Positions 15,289 to 22,447 of a DNA stretch of 24,008 nt are shown here, one piece after another. The notes beneath the pieces were generated by a model. That model saw nothing but the letters and a program-made list of their open reading frames with translations, had not been told where the DNA came from and searched no databases. Source of the DNA: an uncultured Flavobacteriales bacterium (lineage in GTDB: Bacteria > Bacteroidota > Bacteroidia > Flavobacteriales > Crocinitomicaceae); contig CAMLHZ010000027.1 in assembly GCA_946480085.1 (NCBI GenBank), positions 1-24,008 on the forward strand, given 5' to 3'. Each line of letters starts with the position of its first letter. Positions within the stretch are counted from its first letter, which is position 1. Made by a program: the position numbers and the translations under genes.

Positions 15289-15787
15289 GAGAAGGAGTTC
15301 TTTTAGCAGTTGTTGCTGTTTTTCTAGCACTTGACTTTTTAGGGATGTTCTTTTCTTCATGGTTTTCTTTTGCCTGGGCAAGAGAATGCGTGCTATGAAC
15401 AGTTCCTTCTTTTCCCGACAACTCACTGAGCTTATGGTAATACTTCTGAACCACCAGCATTTCTTCTTCGGTCATACTTTCAATATCCACCAAACGGTTA
15501 CTGGATTCCGCATTTGAAGCTACCAATTCGTTTAATTTGAGCTGTATGGCCAACGAGTCTTTATTTTGGGATTTCTGAATGAGGAACACCATGAGAAACG
15601 TAATAATGGTAGTTCCGGTATTAATTACCAGTTGCCAGGTTTCTGAAAATCCAAATAAAGGACCGCTTACTGCCCAGAGAATCACTATTCCTAATGCACT
15701 TACGAATGCGTAAGAACTTCCTACGGCCTTTGATGCCTTTGATGCAAATGTTTCAAAAAAACTTCCGTTCGATTTCTTTTTCTTCAT
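15272..15787 (-). CDS. Low-affinity iron permease family protein
   Basis: The 171-residue protein carries the PF04120 pattern: FFETFASKASKAVGSSYAFVSALGIVILWAVSGPLFGFSETWQLVINTGTTIITFLMVFLIQKSQNKDSLAIQLKLNELVA. It has two membrane helices at about 22-44 and 52-72, then a soluble helix. The last about 45 residues are rich in Lys, Thr and Ser and look disordered. The family is named after yeast Fet4, but bacterial members are much shorter and an iron-transport role is not proven. It lies 12 bases downstream of the stress-type SDR gene in the same direction, so the two probably form an operon. Confidence 0.88.
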   Translation of the reverse strand: MKKKKSNGSFFETFASKASKAVGSSYAFVSALGIVILWAVSGPLFGFSETWQLVINTGTTIITFLMVFLIQKSQNKDSLAIQLKLNELVASNAESSNRLVDIESMTEEEMLVVQKYYHKLSELSGKEGTVHSTHSLAQAKENHEEKNIPKKSSARKTATTAKRTPSPKSKN

Positions 15788-15799
15788 GATTTTTATCGT

Positions 15800-16645
15800 T
15801 TAACTGCCAACTATTTCTCCTCCGTTCACATGTATCACCTGCCCAGTTATGTAACTACTGTCGTTGGACGCGAGAAATACATATGCAGGACCTACTTCTG
15901 AAGGCTGACCTGCTCTTTTCATAGGTGTGTCTTTTCCGAATTCTTCGATATGAGCAAAGCTGGAAACCACCAACGGTGTCCAAATCGGTCCCGGAGCCAC
16001 TCCGTTTACACGAATCCCTTTTTTTACCAGCATTTGTGACAGTGACTTGGTAAAAGTGGAAACAGCGCCTTTACTGCTTGAATAATCCAATAAATGGTCG
16101 CTTCCACGGTACGCCGCAACAGATGAAGTATTGATGATACAGTCTCCTTTTGACAGGATTGGAATGACCGCTTTGATCATGTAGAACAACGGATATACGT
16201 TGGTCTCAAAAGTCTTTTTGAGATTCTTGATACTTATTTTTATTGGATTCTCCTCGTCAAAATGGATTCCAGCGTTGTTTACCAAAACATTGATTTTTCC
16301 ATATTCTTTCATCACGCTTTTTATACATTTTGAACAGAATTTTTCATCAGAAACATCGCCTTTGATCAGAATGCACTTTCTTTTCTGAGCCTCCACAAGT
16401 TTCTTCGTTTCTTTTGCGTCCTTGTCTTCTGAAAGATATACAATAGCAATATCGGCTCCTTCATGAGCAAAATGTACGGCAACACTTCTTCCAATTCCAC
16501 TGTCGCCACCTGTGATAAGTGCTACTTTGTCAATGAGTTTATCACTTCCTTTATATCCGTTACGAATATATTCAGGGTTTGGTATCATCTCAGATTCTTT
16601 ACCCGGTTTCCTTTGCTTTTGAGGTTTAAACGTTGAAGGCTTCAT
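15800..16645 (-). CDS. SDR family oxidoreductase, general-stress type (YhdF/YhxC-like)
   Basis: The 281-residue classical SDR has TGGDSGIG (45-52) for NAD(P) binding, NNAG (123-126), catalytic Ser in NTSSVAAY (174/175), Y188 and K192 in YSSSKG, and the C-terminal GPAYVFLASNDSSYITGQVIHVNGGEIVGS. The about 40-residue N-terminal extension (KPQKQRKPGKESEMIPNPEYIRNGYKGSDKL) is the mark of the stress-inducible subgroup that includes Bacillus YhdF, YhxC and GSP39. The substrate is unknown. It heads a probable two-gene operon with the iron-permease-family gene; membership of a stress regulon is inference. Confidence 0.92.
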   Translation of the reverse strand: MKPSTFKPQKQRKPGKESEMIPNPEYIRNGYKGSDKLIDKVALITGGDSGIGRSVAVHFAHEGADIAIVYLSEDKDAKETKKLVEAQKRKCILIKGDVSDEKFCSKCIKSVMKEYGKINVLVNNAGIHFDEENPIKISIKNLKKTFETNVYPLFYMIKAVIPILSKGDCIINTSSVAAYRGSDHLLDYSSSKGAVSTFTKSLSQMLVKKGIRVNGVAPGPIWTPLVVSSFAHIEEFGKDTPMKRAGQPSEVGPAYVFLASNDSSYITGQVIHVNGGEIVGS

Positions 16646-16886
16646 CTGTAAAACCGAATTAAATGTTCATTAAAGTGGGTTTATGATGAAAGTAGGTTAT
16701 CTATCTTTTTTTCGCGTTTTACATTTTAGCAAAAAGATTACATAATTCTTTGGTTTGTGCCTTCACTTAAGATTCTATAAGCTTTTCCCATAAAGACCTA
16801 CCTAGGCGGCAGACAGGTGCGAATTTTGGACATCTAATAAAAACCTGAAGAACATGGTCAACTTCAATTCTTTTAACACGTACTGC
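16646..16886. other. Gene-free stretch upstream of the SDR gene, includes GC-rich repeat copy 2
   Basis: No coding region is supported. It must hold the leftward SDR promoter, but no clear TAnnTTTG box is seen. At 16797-16818 lies the second GC-rich short repeat (CCTACCTAGGCGGC...), matching the reverse complement of 12667-12688 at 18 of 22 positions. The patch stands out against AT-rich surroundings. Confidence 0.45.
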
Positions 16887-16985
16887 GAACTGTCCGTTAG
16901 GCAGTTCATAACACGCCATTATTGATTCGCGCATTTGCGGGAAGTTAAGGTCGGCTAGCCGGCCAGTTATTGGCTTTTTATTTAG
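16887..16985 (+). ncRNA. Candidate structured RNA ending in a terminator-like hairpin
   Basis: Several hairpins follow each other on the + strand: GAACTG/CAGTTC with inner CC/GG (16887-16907), TTCGCGCA/TGCGGGAA with one mismatch (16926-16943), GGTCGGCTAGCCGGCC palindrome (16949-16964), and GCCA/TGGC (16962-16974) followed by TTTTTATTT. The last two compete for the same bases. No reading frame fits. It lies 72 bases before the DUF4139 gene, so it could be a small RNA or a leader. I do not recognise a known RNA family. Confidence 0.35.
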
Positions 16986-17056
16986 TGGAATTCAGAGAGA
17001 AGTGAACTTTTTTAACACTTACAGGTACTGGTTTCCGAAATCAAAAAAACAAACAC

Positions 17057-18721
17057 ATGAAACGCATTTTCCTTTTCTGGAGCCTATTGTTTTGCTTCGG
17101 GACCTCTTTTGCAGGAGACAAAGAAACCATCAAATCTGAATTGTCGGATGTAACCGTTTACTCCAGTGGAGCTCAAATCTACAGGAAATCCAATTTTAAT
17201 GCTAAACCTGGAATTACGGAGTTCATTATTGAAGGTGTTAGTCCGAACATTGATCCCAAAAGTTTACAGGTAAAAGCAAGTGGTGCAGTTGTAATCATCG
17301 ATTCCAAGTACAGCACTTACTATCCAGAACCAACTAAAGTTAAATTGGAAGGACTTCCATTAAAAATTAGAAACGATATTCGATTTTTGAATGATTCCAT
17401 TGAAAATGTTCAATTCGTTTTGAAAGAAATTCAGGATGAAATTGATGTATTGAACACCTCTAAAACCATCTTAGCGAATAACGGCGCAATTCGCGGTCAG
17501 GGGAAGGTGAACGATTCAATTCAGTTGTTGAAGCAGGCAATGGATTACTATCAGGTGAAGATGAATGAATTGAACAAGAAAATTCAGGCACTTCAAAAAA
17601 GAAAATCTGATCAAAATGCGAAATTGAGCAGAATGAATTCTCGCTTAGCTGATCTGGAAAACTATCAAAGTTCCAACGAACCAGTTGAACCTAAAGGACC
17701 AATCCACAGAATTTCTATCACTGTTCAATCGAAAGAGTTGGTTGCAGGTAAATTCACCATTTCATATTTGGTAAGTGGCGCAAGTTGGACACCAAGTTAC
17801 GACTTGAGAGCGGAGATTTTGACCGGAAAAGTGAATTTGACATACAAAGCTTCTATTCAGCAAAATACAGGCGAAAACTGGGATAACGTTCGCTTGACAC
17901 TTTCAACAAATAATCCATACCAAAATAAAACCAAACCTGAATTGCATCCTTGGTACATTGATTATTATACGATGTATTACAACGATGGGCGATTAAATGG
18001 AGTTTCAGCTTACGGCAACGCTCCAATGCAGGAGAAAGAAGCTTCCAAAAAATATGAAGCGGATAGTTTTGCTCAAACAAGCATGGACTTTACAACAATG
18101 ATAGATAGAGTTATTGCCGCAGAATACAAGATCGATCTTCCATACACAATAGAATCTGATAACGAAGCGCATTTGGTGTTGGTGAAAAACACAGACGTAA
18201 ATGCAAATTACCGTTATTACACTGTTCCTAAAATAGATCCTGGAGTTTATTTGGTAGCCGAGATTTTGAAATTGGATGAATTGCAATTGGTTCCGGCAAA
18301 AGCCAATATTTTCTTCGATGGAACTTACATGGGTGAAACTTATCTTGATCCAACAACAATGAACGATACCTTGACGTTGAGTTTAGGGAAAGATCCAAAC
18401 ATCATCGCAAAACGAATTGTGTTGAAGAAAGATATGAAGGATAAGATCATTGGAAACGACAGAGAACGTGTCATGAGCTACGAAATTTCCATCAAGAACC
18501 TGAAGAATAATGATATTGAATTGGTGATCGAAGATCAGATTCCAATGTCGACCAACGGTGAAATTGTAATTGAAGCTCTTGAAACATCGAAAGCAGATTA
18601 CGATAAAGGAACCGGTAAATTGAAATGGGTGGTAACACTGAAATCGAAAGAATCGAAGAAGTTTGTTTACTCGTTCAAAGTGAAGAACCCGAAAGATAAG
18701 GACTTGCAGTTCGCACTATAA
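17057..18721 (+). CDS. Exported DUF4139/mucoidy inhibitor MuiA-like protein
   Basis: The 554-residue protein has a signal peptide (MKRIFLFWSLLFCFGTSFA), an N-terminal DUF4140-like domain (IKSELSDVTVYSSGAQIYRKSNFNAKPGITEFIIEGVSPNIDPKSLQVKASG), a coiled-coil region at about 105-205 (VQFVLKEIQDEIDVLN ... LNKKIQALQKRKSDQNAKLSRMNSRLADLE), and a C-terminal DUF4139 domain starting near ISITVQSKELVAGKFTISYLVSGASWTPSYDLRAEI. ISIKNLKNNDIELVIEDQIPMS and the final FVYSFKVKNPKD are typical. Length fits the family (500-650). Function is unknown; MuiA was named for lowering mucoidy. It probably acts in the periplasm or outer membrane. It is monocistronic, with a strong terminator right after it. Confidence 0.88.
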   Translation: MKRIFLFWSLLFCFGTSFAGDKETIKSELSDVTVYSSGAQIYRKSNFNAKPGITEFIIEGVSPNIDPKSLQVKASGAVVIIDSKYSTYYPEPTKVKLEGLPLKIRNDIRFLNDSIENVQFVLKEIQDEIDVLNTSKTILANNGAIRGQGKVNDSIQLLKQAMDYYQVKMNELNKKIQALQKRKSDQNAKLSRMNSRLADLENYQSSNEPVEPKGPIHRISITVQSKELVAGKFTISYLVSGASWTPSYDLRAEILTGKVNLTYKASIQQNTGENWDNVRLTLSTNNPYQNKTKPELHPWYIDYYTMYYNDGRLNGVSAYGNAPMQEKEASKKYEADSFAQTSMDFTTMIDRVIAAEYKIDLPYTIESDNEAHLVLVKNTDVNANYRYYTVPKIDPGVYLVAEILKLDELQLVPAKANIFFDGTYMGETYLDPTTMNDTLTLSLGKDPNIIAKRIVLKKDMKDKIIGNDRERVMSYEISIKNLKNNDIELVIEDQIPMSTNGEIVIEALETSKADYDKGTGKLKWVVTLKSKESKKFVYSFKVKNPKDKDLQFAL

Positions 18722-18727
18722 TCACAG

Positions 18728-18758
18728 AAAGCCCCAGTTGAAAGATTGGGGCTTTTTT
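18728..18758 (+). terminator. Strong intrinsic terminator after the DUF4139 gene
   Basis: AAAGCCCCA (18728-18736) pairs perfectly with TGGGGCTTT (18747-18755) over a 10-base loop, with a run of six T. It starts 7 bases after the stop codon. Confidence 0.9.
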
Positions 18759-18768
18759 GTGTAATTTC

Positions 18769-19302
18769 ATGAAAACAATTAAAATGAGAATAACCATCAC
18801 TTTCTGCTTATTGGTTTTTTGTCTGAATATTCATGCTCAATCGGATTCGATACCTAAAGCTTATGTTCTGTTGAAGGAAAAGAGACATGCACGCATCAAC
18901 TCGGAAGCTCTTGATAGTATTGATACGCAAGGCAAAACAAATAAAGCGATGCTGAAGAGTTTTAATCCGAAGAGAGGTAAAAACACCTATTATTATTTTG
19001 AATCTCCATTTAAAGGAGAATCTTTTAATGGAGATTCATCAACTATCCAGACATTCAATGATATTCTTGTTCTTGAAGTGAATGAAGCTGGAGAAATAGT
19101 GAAAGCTTATCAATACACAAAAGAATGGGCAGAACTACCGTGTCAATATGATGTTTTTAGATCAATTAATCCCAACGTAAGATTGAAGGATGGGATGAGT
19201 GTTCAGGAATTAAAATTAACTCGAACCATGCTGAACTGGGAAGAAGAACCGGTGTTTGAACCTTTTGAGGAAGAAGGAATTCTGCTTATGAATCCCGATT
19301 AG
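18769..19302 (+). CDS. Small exported protein of unknown function
   Basis: The protein is 177 residues from ATG 18769 (MKTIKMRITITFCLLVFCLNIHAQ, a Sec signal peptide with cleavage expected after HAQ); the TTG at 18757 would lie in the terminator T tract and is rejected. ATG 18784 is a possible alternative. The mature part is polar: SDSIPKAYVLLKEKRHARINSEALDSIDTQGKTNKAMLKSF, a Tyr-rich YYYFESPFKG, then VLEVNEAGEIVKAYQYTKEWAELPCQYDVF and an acidic end WEEEPVFEPFEEEGILL. I do not recognise a family. It lies after a terminator, so it has its own promoter, and its 3' end overlaps the opposing DUF983 gene by 17 bases. Confidence 0.75.
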   Translation: MKTIKMRITITFCLLVFCLNIHAQSDSIPKAYVLLKEKRHARINSEALDSIDTQGKTNKAMLKSFNPKRGKNTYYYFESPFKGESFNGDSSTIQTFNDILVLEVNEAGEIVKAYQYTKEWAELPCQYDVFRSINPNVRLKDGMSVQELKLTRTMLNWEEEPVFEPFEEEGILLMNPD

Positions 19303-19663
19303 GATTATAACTGAAAAACAAATTCGCCCAAATGATTTTAGAGTAAGCGTATTTTAAAGGTCCGGTAAGTACAGTTAATGTAATAATGAATGTGATTTCC
19401 CAAAAGGTGCTTACCCAAGGAAGGAACCATGAGAAAACGCACCAGCAGGTAACAAATTCAGCAACAGCAAGTGCATATGAAACGTACATTGCACCATAGT
19501 AAAAGCCAACTTCCTTCTCGTATTTCTGTCCGCAGTTGGAGCAACGCTCGTGCAAGTCACCCACTTTTCTAAGATTGTAGGGGTGCGCTTTGAAGAACTT
19601 GCCTTCCTGACAAACAGGACAAACAAAATGAAGAATACTGTATAGTTTACTGCCTTTTTTCAT
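19286..19663 (-). CDS. DUF983 family membrane protein
   Basis: The 125-residue protein has an N-terminal zinc-ribbon-like pair C15-P-V-C18 and C41-S-N-C44 (HFVCPVCQEGKFF ... RCSNCGQKYEKEVGFYYGAMYVSYALA), followed by two membrane helices (about 60-80 and 84-106) and the family end GPLKYAYSKIIWANLFF. This is the DUF983 pattern. Function is unknown; alphaproteobacterial homologues sit near cytochrome oxidase genes, which is not the case here. It is a single gene transcribed against the small exported gene. Confidence 0.9.
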   Translation of the reverse strand: MKKGSKLYSILHFVCPVCQEGKFFKAHPYNLRKVGDLHERCSNCGQKYEKEVGFYYGAMYVSYALAVAEFVTCWCVFSWFLPWVSTFWEITFIITLTVLTGPLKYAYSKIIWANLFFSYNPNRDS

Positions 19664-19727
19664 TGCTCAAAAGATGCTGCAAAAGTACTCAAATCTAAGG
19701 TTCGAGTTTATGTCTTTGAAATAAAAA

Positions 19728-19781
19728 GCACCGATTTATCAAGACATGAATGGCGACTGGTAAGCGCCATAAAATCGGTGC
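19728..19781. repeat. Two-tier hairpin upstream of the DUF983 gene
   Basis: GCACCGATTTAT (19728-19739) pairs with ATAAAATCGGTGC (19769-19781) with one bulge, and ATGGCG (19750-19755) pairs with CGCCAT (19765-19770) inside. The combined stem is about 18 bp. No T tract follows on either strand. It may be a dispersed repeat or part of an RNA; only one copy is in the window. Confidence 0.45.
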
Positions 19782-19870
19782 ATCTGTGGGAATAATTGTC
19801 TTTTTCAATTGTGCTCCTGGAAGGAATCATAAATATATTTTCAGAAAAAGTGAAACCTTTTTAAAGCTTG

Positions 19871-19958
19871 TGCGTTTCAGATAATAACGGATCAATTATT
19901 AACATCTACAGGTTAAGGGAAGAGGGCTTTTTGCAAACGCAGAAGGCCTTTTTCTTTT
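19871..19958 (+). ncRNA. Candidate structured leader or small RNA with intrinsic terminator
   Basis: The 3' part is a strong terminator: 19923-19934 pairs with 19939-19950 over a 4-base loop (some G-U pairs), followed by TTTTTCTTTT-like sequence to 19958. No + strand gene ends nearby; the last one ends at 19302. Upstream, AGATAATAA (19879-19887) pairs with TTATT...ATCT (19896-19907), and TGCGTTT (19871-19877) is complementary to AAACGCA (19935-19941), which overlaps the terminator loop and 3' arm. This gives two exclusive folds, as in an attenuator, 80 bases before the C25 protease gene. No known riboswitch class was recognised. Confidence 0.4.
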
Positions 19959-20037
19959 GTTGGCATTTCAACCTTAAATGGATTCTTTGTAATAAAAACA
20001 AAAGTTAATGTGTAAATTCATTGCAAACTATTGCAAT

Positions 20038-22269
20038 ATGAAAAAACTCCTTATTTTTCCATTGACCTTTTTTGCCCTAAATCAAGCTTCGGCACAAACC
20101 TTTAAAATCGTTTCTTCCTCTTCAAAAGAAATGATCGTTGAGGTTGAATTTCAAAACCAAAATTGGCAATCCACAGAACTGAATGGTGAGCAGTATCTTG
20201 ATTTTTCGAGTTTAAAAACTCCGTTAACAAGTGAAAAAGGTGCTCCTGCAGTTCCAATGTACCACACAACGATTCAACTTCCTGCCAAAGGAAATCCAAC
20301 TGTTGAAGTGGTTAGTGATGAGTATGTAGATTACCTTTTTAGTAAAGTTCTTCCTTCTAAAGGAAATTTAAAGAGAAATGTGAGCCCATCAAGTGTTCCT
20401 TATTCTTTCGGTTCGGTTTATCAATCGAATCAGTTTTATCCGGGAACATTGGGTGATTTGGAAGATCCGTTCTTATGGCGTTCTGCAAGAGGAATTGTTC
20501 TATCGGTTTCTCCTATCCAGTTTAATCCGTCAACTTCAACGGTTCAATTTCACAATAAAATGACGTTCAGGATTCGTTATAATGAAGCGTCTGCAGGAAT
20601 GAATGAATTGAGTGAAACGGTTGCAGATCCTGCAATGCAGAAATTACAGCAACGTACGTTTTTAAACCATTCAGTTGAAAAATATACTGTTCTTGAAGAG
20701 CAGGGTGATTTACTGATCATTACAACCAGCGATTTAACTGACGAGATCCAGCCTTTAGTGAATTGGAAGAATCAGAAAGGAATCAAGACGACTGTTGTGA
20801 CAACGGCTGTAACAGGAACTACTGATACGGACATTAAAGCATATTTGACAACAGCTTACCAATCCAATCCAAATCTTGTATATGTTTTGTTGGTTGGAGA
20901 TCATGCTGATGTTCCTTCTCACACTTACGGAAATTCGGGTGGTGAAGAATTGTGGTCAGATAGTTATTACGGACAACTTTCTGGCGGTGCTACTGATTTT
21001 TACCCTGAATTGTTCATTGGACGTTTTTCAGGTTCGGCTTCTCAAATTACAACTCAGGTTGATCGAACCTTGGAATACGAAAAGAATCCGGCTGCCGGTG
21101 ATTGGATGGAAAAAGCAATTGGTCTTGGATCTAATGAAGGTGACGGAATTGGTGATGACGACGAGCCGGATTGGCAGCACCTGAGAAATATCCGAACCGT
21201 TTTGATGAATTATGGCTATTCAGCCGTTTCAGAGTTTTACGATGGAAATCATGGTGGTGATGACGCATCTGGTGATCCAAGTTCGACAATTATTCTTCCT
21301 GTTGTAAATGCTGGAGTTGGTTTGTTTAATTACACTGGTCATGGAGCACAAAACGTTTGTGTTACAGGTAACTTTAGTTCAACTAACGTAAATCAGGCAT
21401 CAAATAATGGATTTTATCCTTTTGTAATTTCTGTAGCTTGTAATAATGGAACATTTACATCAGGAACTTGTATTTCTGAAGCCTGGATGTCGTCTACAAA
21501 TAATAATACGCCGGCAGGAGCAATTGCTGCAGCAGGTTCTTCTATTTTAATGAACTGGGCCGAACCAATGCAAACGCAAGACGAAATGGCGGAGATCATT
21601 GCTGAAAACTATCCTTCTAACAAGAAAGAATCTCTTGGCGGATTGTTCTACAACAGTCAATGTTCTATGTTGGAATCATATCCTGGTTCTGGTGGAAAAG
21701 AAGTGATGCAAACGTGGGTTTTATTCGGAGATCCATCTGCTGTATTCAGAAATAAGCAAACAATGCCAATCGTTATTTCTCATACGCAGAACGTGAACAA
21801 CGGAGCAACTTCAATCCTTGTAAATTGTGATGTAGAGGATTGTATGGTAGCGATTTCGCAAAACAATGTTCTTTTAGGAACAGCCATGTCAAATGGTGGA
21901 AGCGCAACGGTTAATTTCCCGGCTTTGGTAACGAACGATCCAATTATGGTAACAGTTACGAAGCAAAATCATATTTCTTACCAAGATCATGTTCAAGTTG
22001 GAAACGGTCCGGTTGGATTGGATGAAAACCTTGACTTGTTCACCGTTTATCCAGTTCCTACAAATGATAACTTAACTGTTCAAACGAATTCAAGCTCGTT
22101 GGAAACAATTGAGTTGATAGATATGAATGGTGTTGTAGTTGCTACGATTAAAGCAGCTGAAAATGGAACAACTACTATTTCTGTTGGACACTTGTCAGCA
22201 GGAAATTACGTAATGAAACTTTCCGGAAGCGGAATAACTTCAAGAAAATTGGTGCAAATAATCAAGTAA
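20038..22269 (+). CDS. Secreted gingipain-like C25 cysteine peptidase with T9SS sorting domain
   Basis: The protein is 743 residues from ATG 20038 (MKKLLIFPLTFFALNQASAQ, signal peptide); the in-frame ATG at 20008 would add 10 residues ahead of it. A propeptide-like domain runs to about 210. The caspase-like C25 domain follows (about 220-580): DLLIITTSDLTDEIQPLVNWKNQKGIKTTVV, VLLVGDHADVPSH, DFYPELFIGRFSGS, catalytic His435 in NYTGHGA and Cys468 in SVACNNGTF, and QTWVLFGDPSAVFRN. A beta-sandwich part (IVISHTQNVNNGATSILVNCDVEDCMVAISQNNVLLGTA) and a T9SS type A tail (VYPVPTNDNLTVQ ... SRKLVQIIK) end it. It should be exported by T9SS as a protease. It is too short and differs from PorU, which also has a C25 domain. 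Monocistronic, with a terminator after it. Confidence 0.92.
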   Translation: MKKLLIFPLTFFALNQASAQTFKIVSSSSKEMIVEVEFQNQNWQSTELNGEQYLDFSSLKTPLTSEKGAPAVPMYHTTIQLPAKGNPTVEVVSDEYVDYLFSKVLPSKGNLKRNVSPSSVPYSFGSVYQSNQFYPGTLGDLEDPFLWRSARGIVLSVSPIQFNPSTSTVQFHNKMTFRIRYNEASAGMNELSETVADPAMQKLQQRTFLNHSVEKYTVLEEQGDLLIITTSDLTDEIQPLVNWKNQKGIKTTVVTTAVTGTTDTDIKAYLTTAYQSNPNLVYVLLVGDHADVPSHTYGNSGGEELWSDSYYGQLSGGATDFYPELFIGRFSGSASQITTQVDRTLEYEKNPAAGDWMEKAIGLGSNEGDGIGDDDEPDWQHLRNIRTVLMNYGYSAVSEFYDGNHGGDDASGDPSSTIILPVVNAGVGLFNYTGHGAQNVCVTGNFSSTNVNQASNNGFYPFVISVACNNGTFTSGTCISEAWMSSTNNNTPAGAIAAAGSSILMNWAEPMQTQDEMAEIIAENYPSNKKESLGGLFYNSQCSMLESYPGSGGKEVMQTWVLFGDPSAVFRNKQTMPIVISHTQNVNNGATSILVNCDVEDCMVAISQNNVLLGTAMSNGGSATVNFPALVTNDPIMVTVTKQNHISYQDHVQVGNGPVGLDENLDLFTVYPVPTNDNLTVQTNSSSLETIELIDMNGVVVATIKAAENGTTTISVGHLSAGNYVMKLSGSGITSRKLVQIIK

Positions 22270-22294
22270 ACACTACTAAATATATTGGTTGTTG

Positions 22295-22329
22295 AAAGTC
22301 GCTTCGGTAATTATCGGAGCGACTTTTTT
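22295..22329 (+). terminator. Intrinsic terminator after the C25 peptidase gene
   Basis: AAAGTCGCTTCG pairs with CGGAGCGACTTT around GTAATTAT, with one imperfect pair, and ends in a run of six T. It starts 26 bases after the stop codon. Confidence 0.88.
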
Positions 22330-22410
22330 CTTTTCAATACGCGTTTTACATTCCAGCATTCCGATAGTCATCGTGCAAATGGACAAAAGTCAAATTTAAA
22401 GTCCAATGTC

Positions 22411-22443
22411 TTTCGTCTTCAGTCTAGAGTCTTTTTATCTTTG
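22411..22443 (+). promoter_or_regulatory. Promoter of the YhiN/BaiN flavoprotein gene
   Basis: TATCTTTG (22436-22443) fits the Bacteroidota -7 box, with TTTC (22411-22414) 21 bases upstream as a partial -33 box. The ATG at 22448 is only 4 bases after the -7 box, so the mRNA would be leaderless or nearly so. The stretch before it (22386-22431) repeats AGTC/GTCT units. Confidence 0.5.
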
Positions 22444-22447
22444 TCCC

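Noticed and set aside
16896..16902. GTTAGGC resembles the integron attC core GTTRRRY in the gap before the DUF4139 gene
   Set aside because: No matching RYYYAAC partner at a suitable distance, no integrase and no cassette array. It lies inside the loop of a local GAACTG/CAGTTC hairpin.
22386..22431. Repeated AGTC/GTCT units before the flavoprotein gene, looked at as a direct-repeat array
   Set aside because: Units are 4-5 bases with uneven spacing; too short and irregular for a CRISPR or a defined iteron set.
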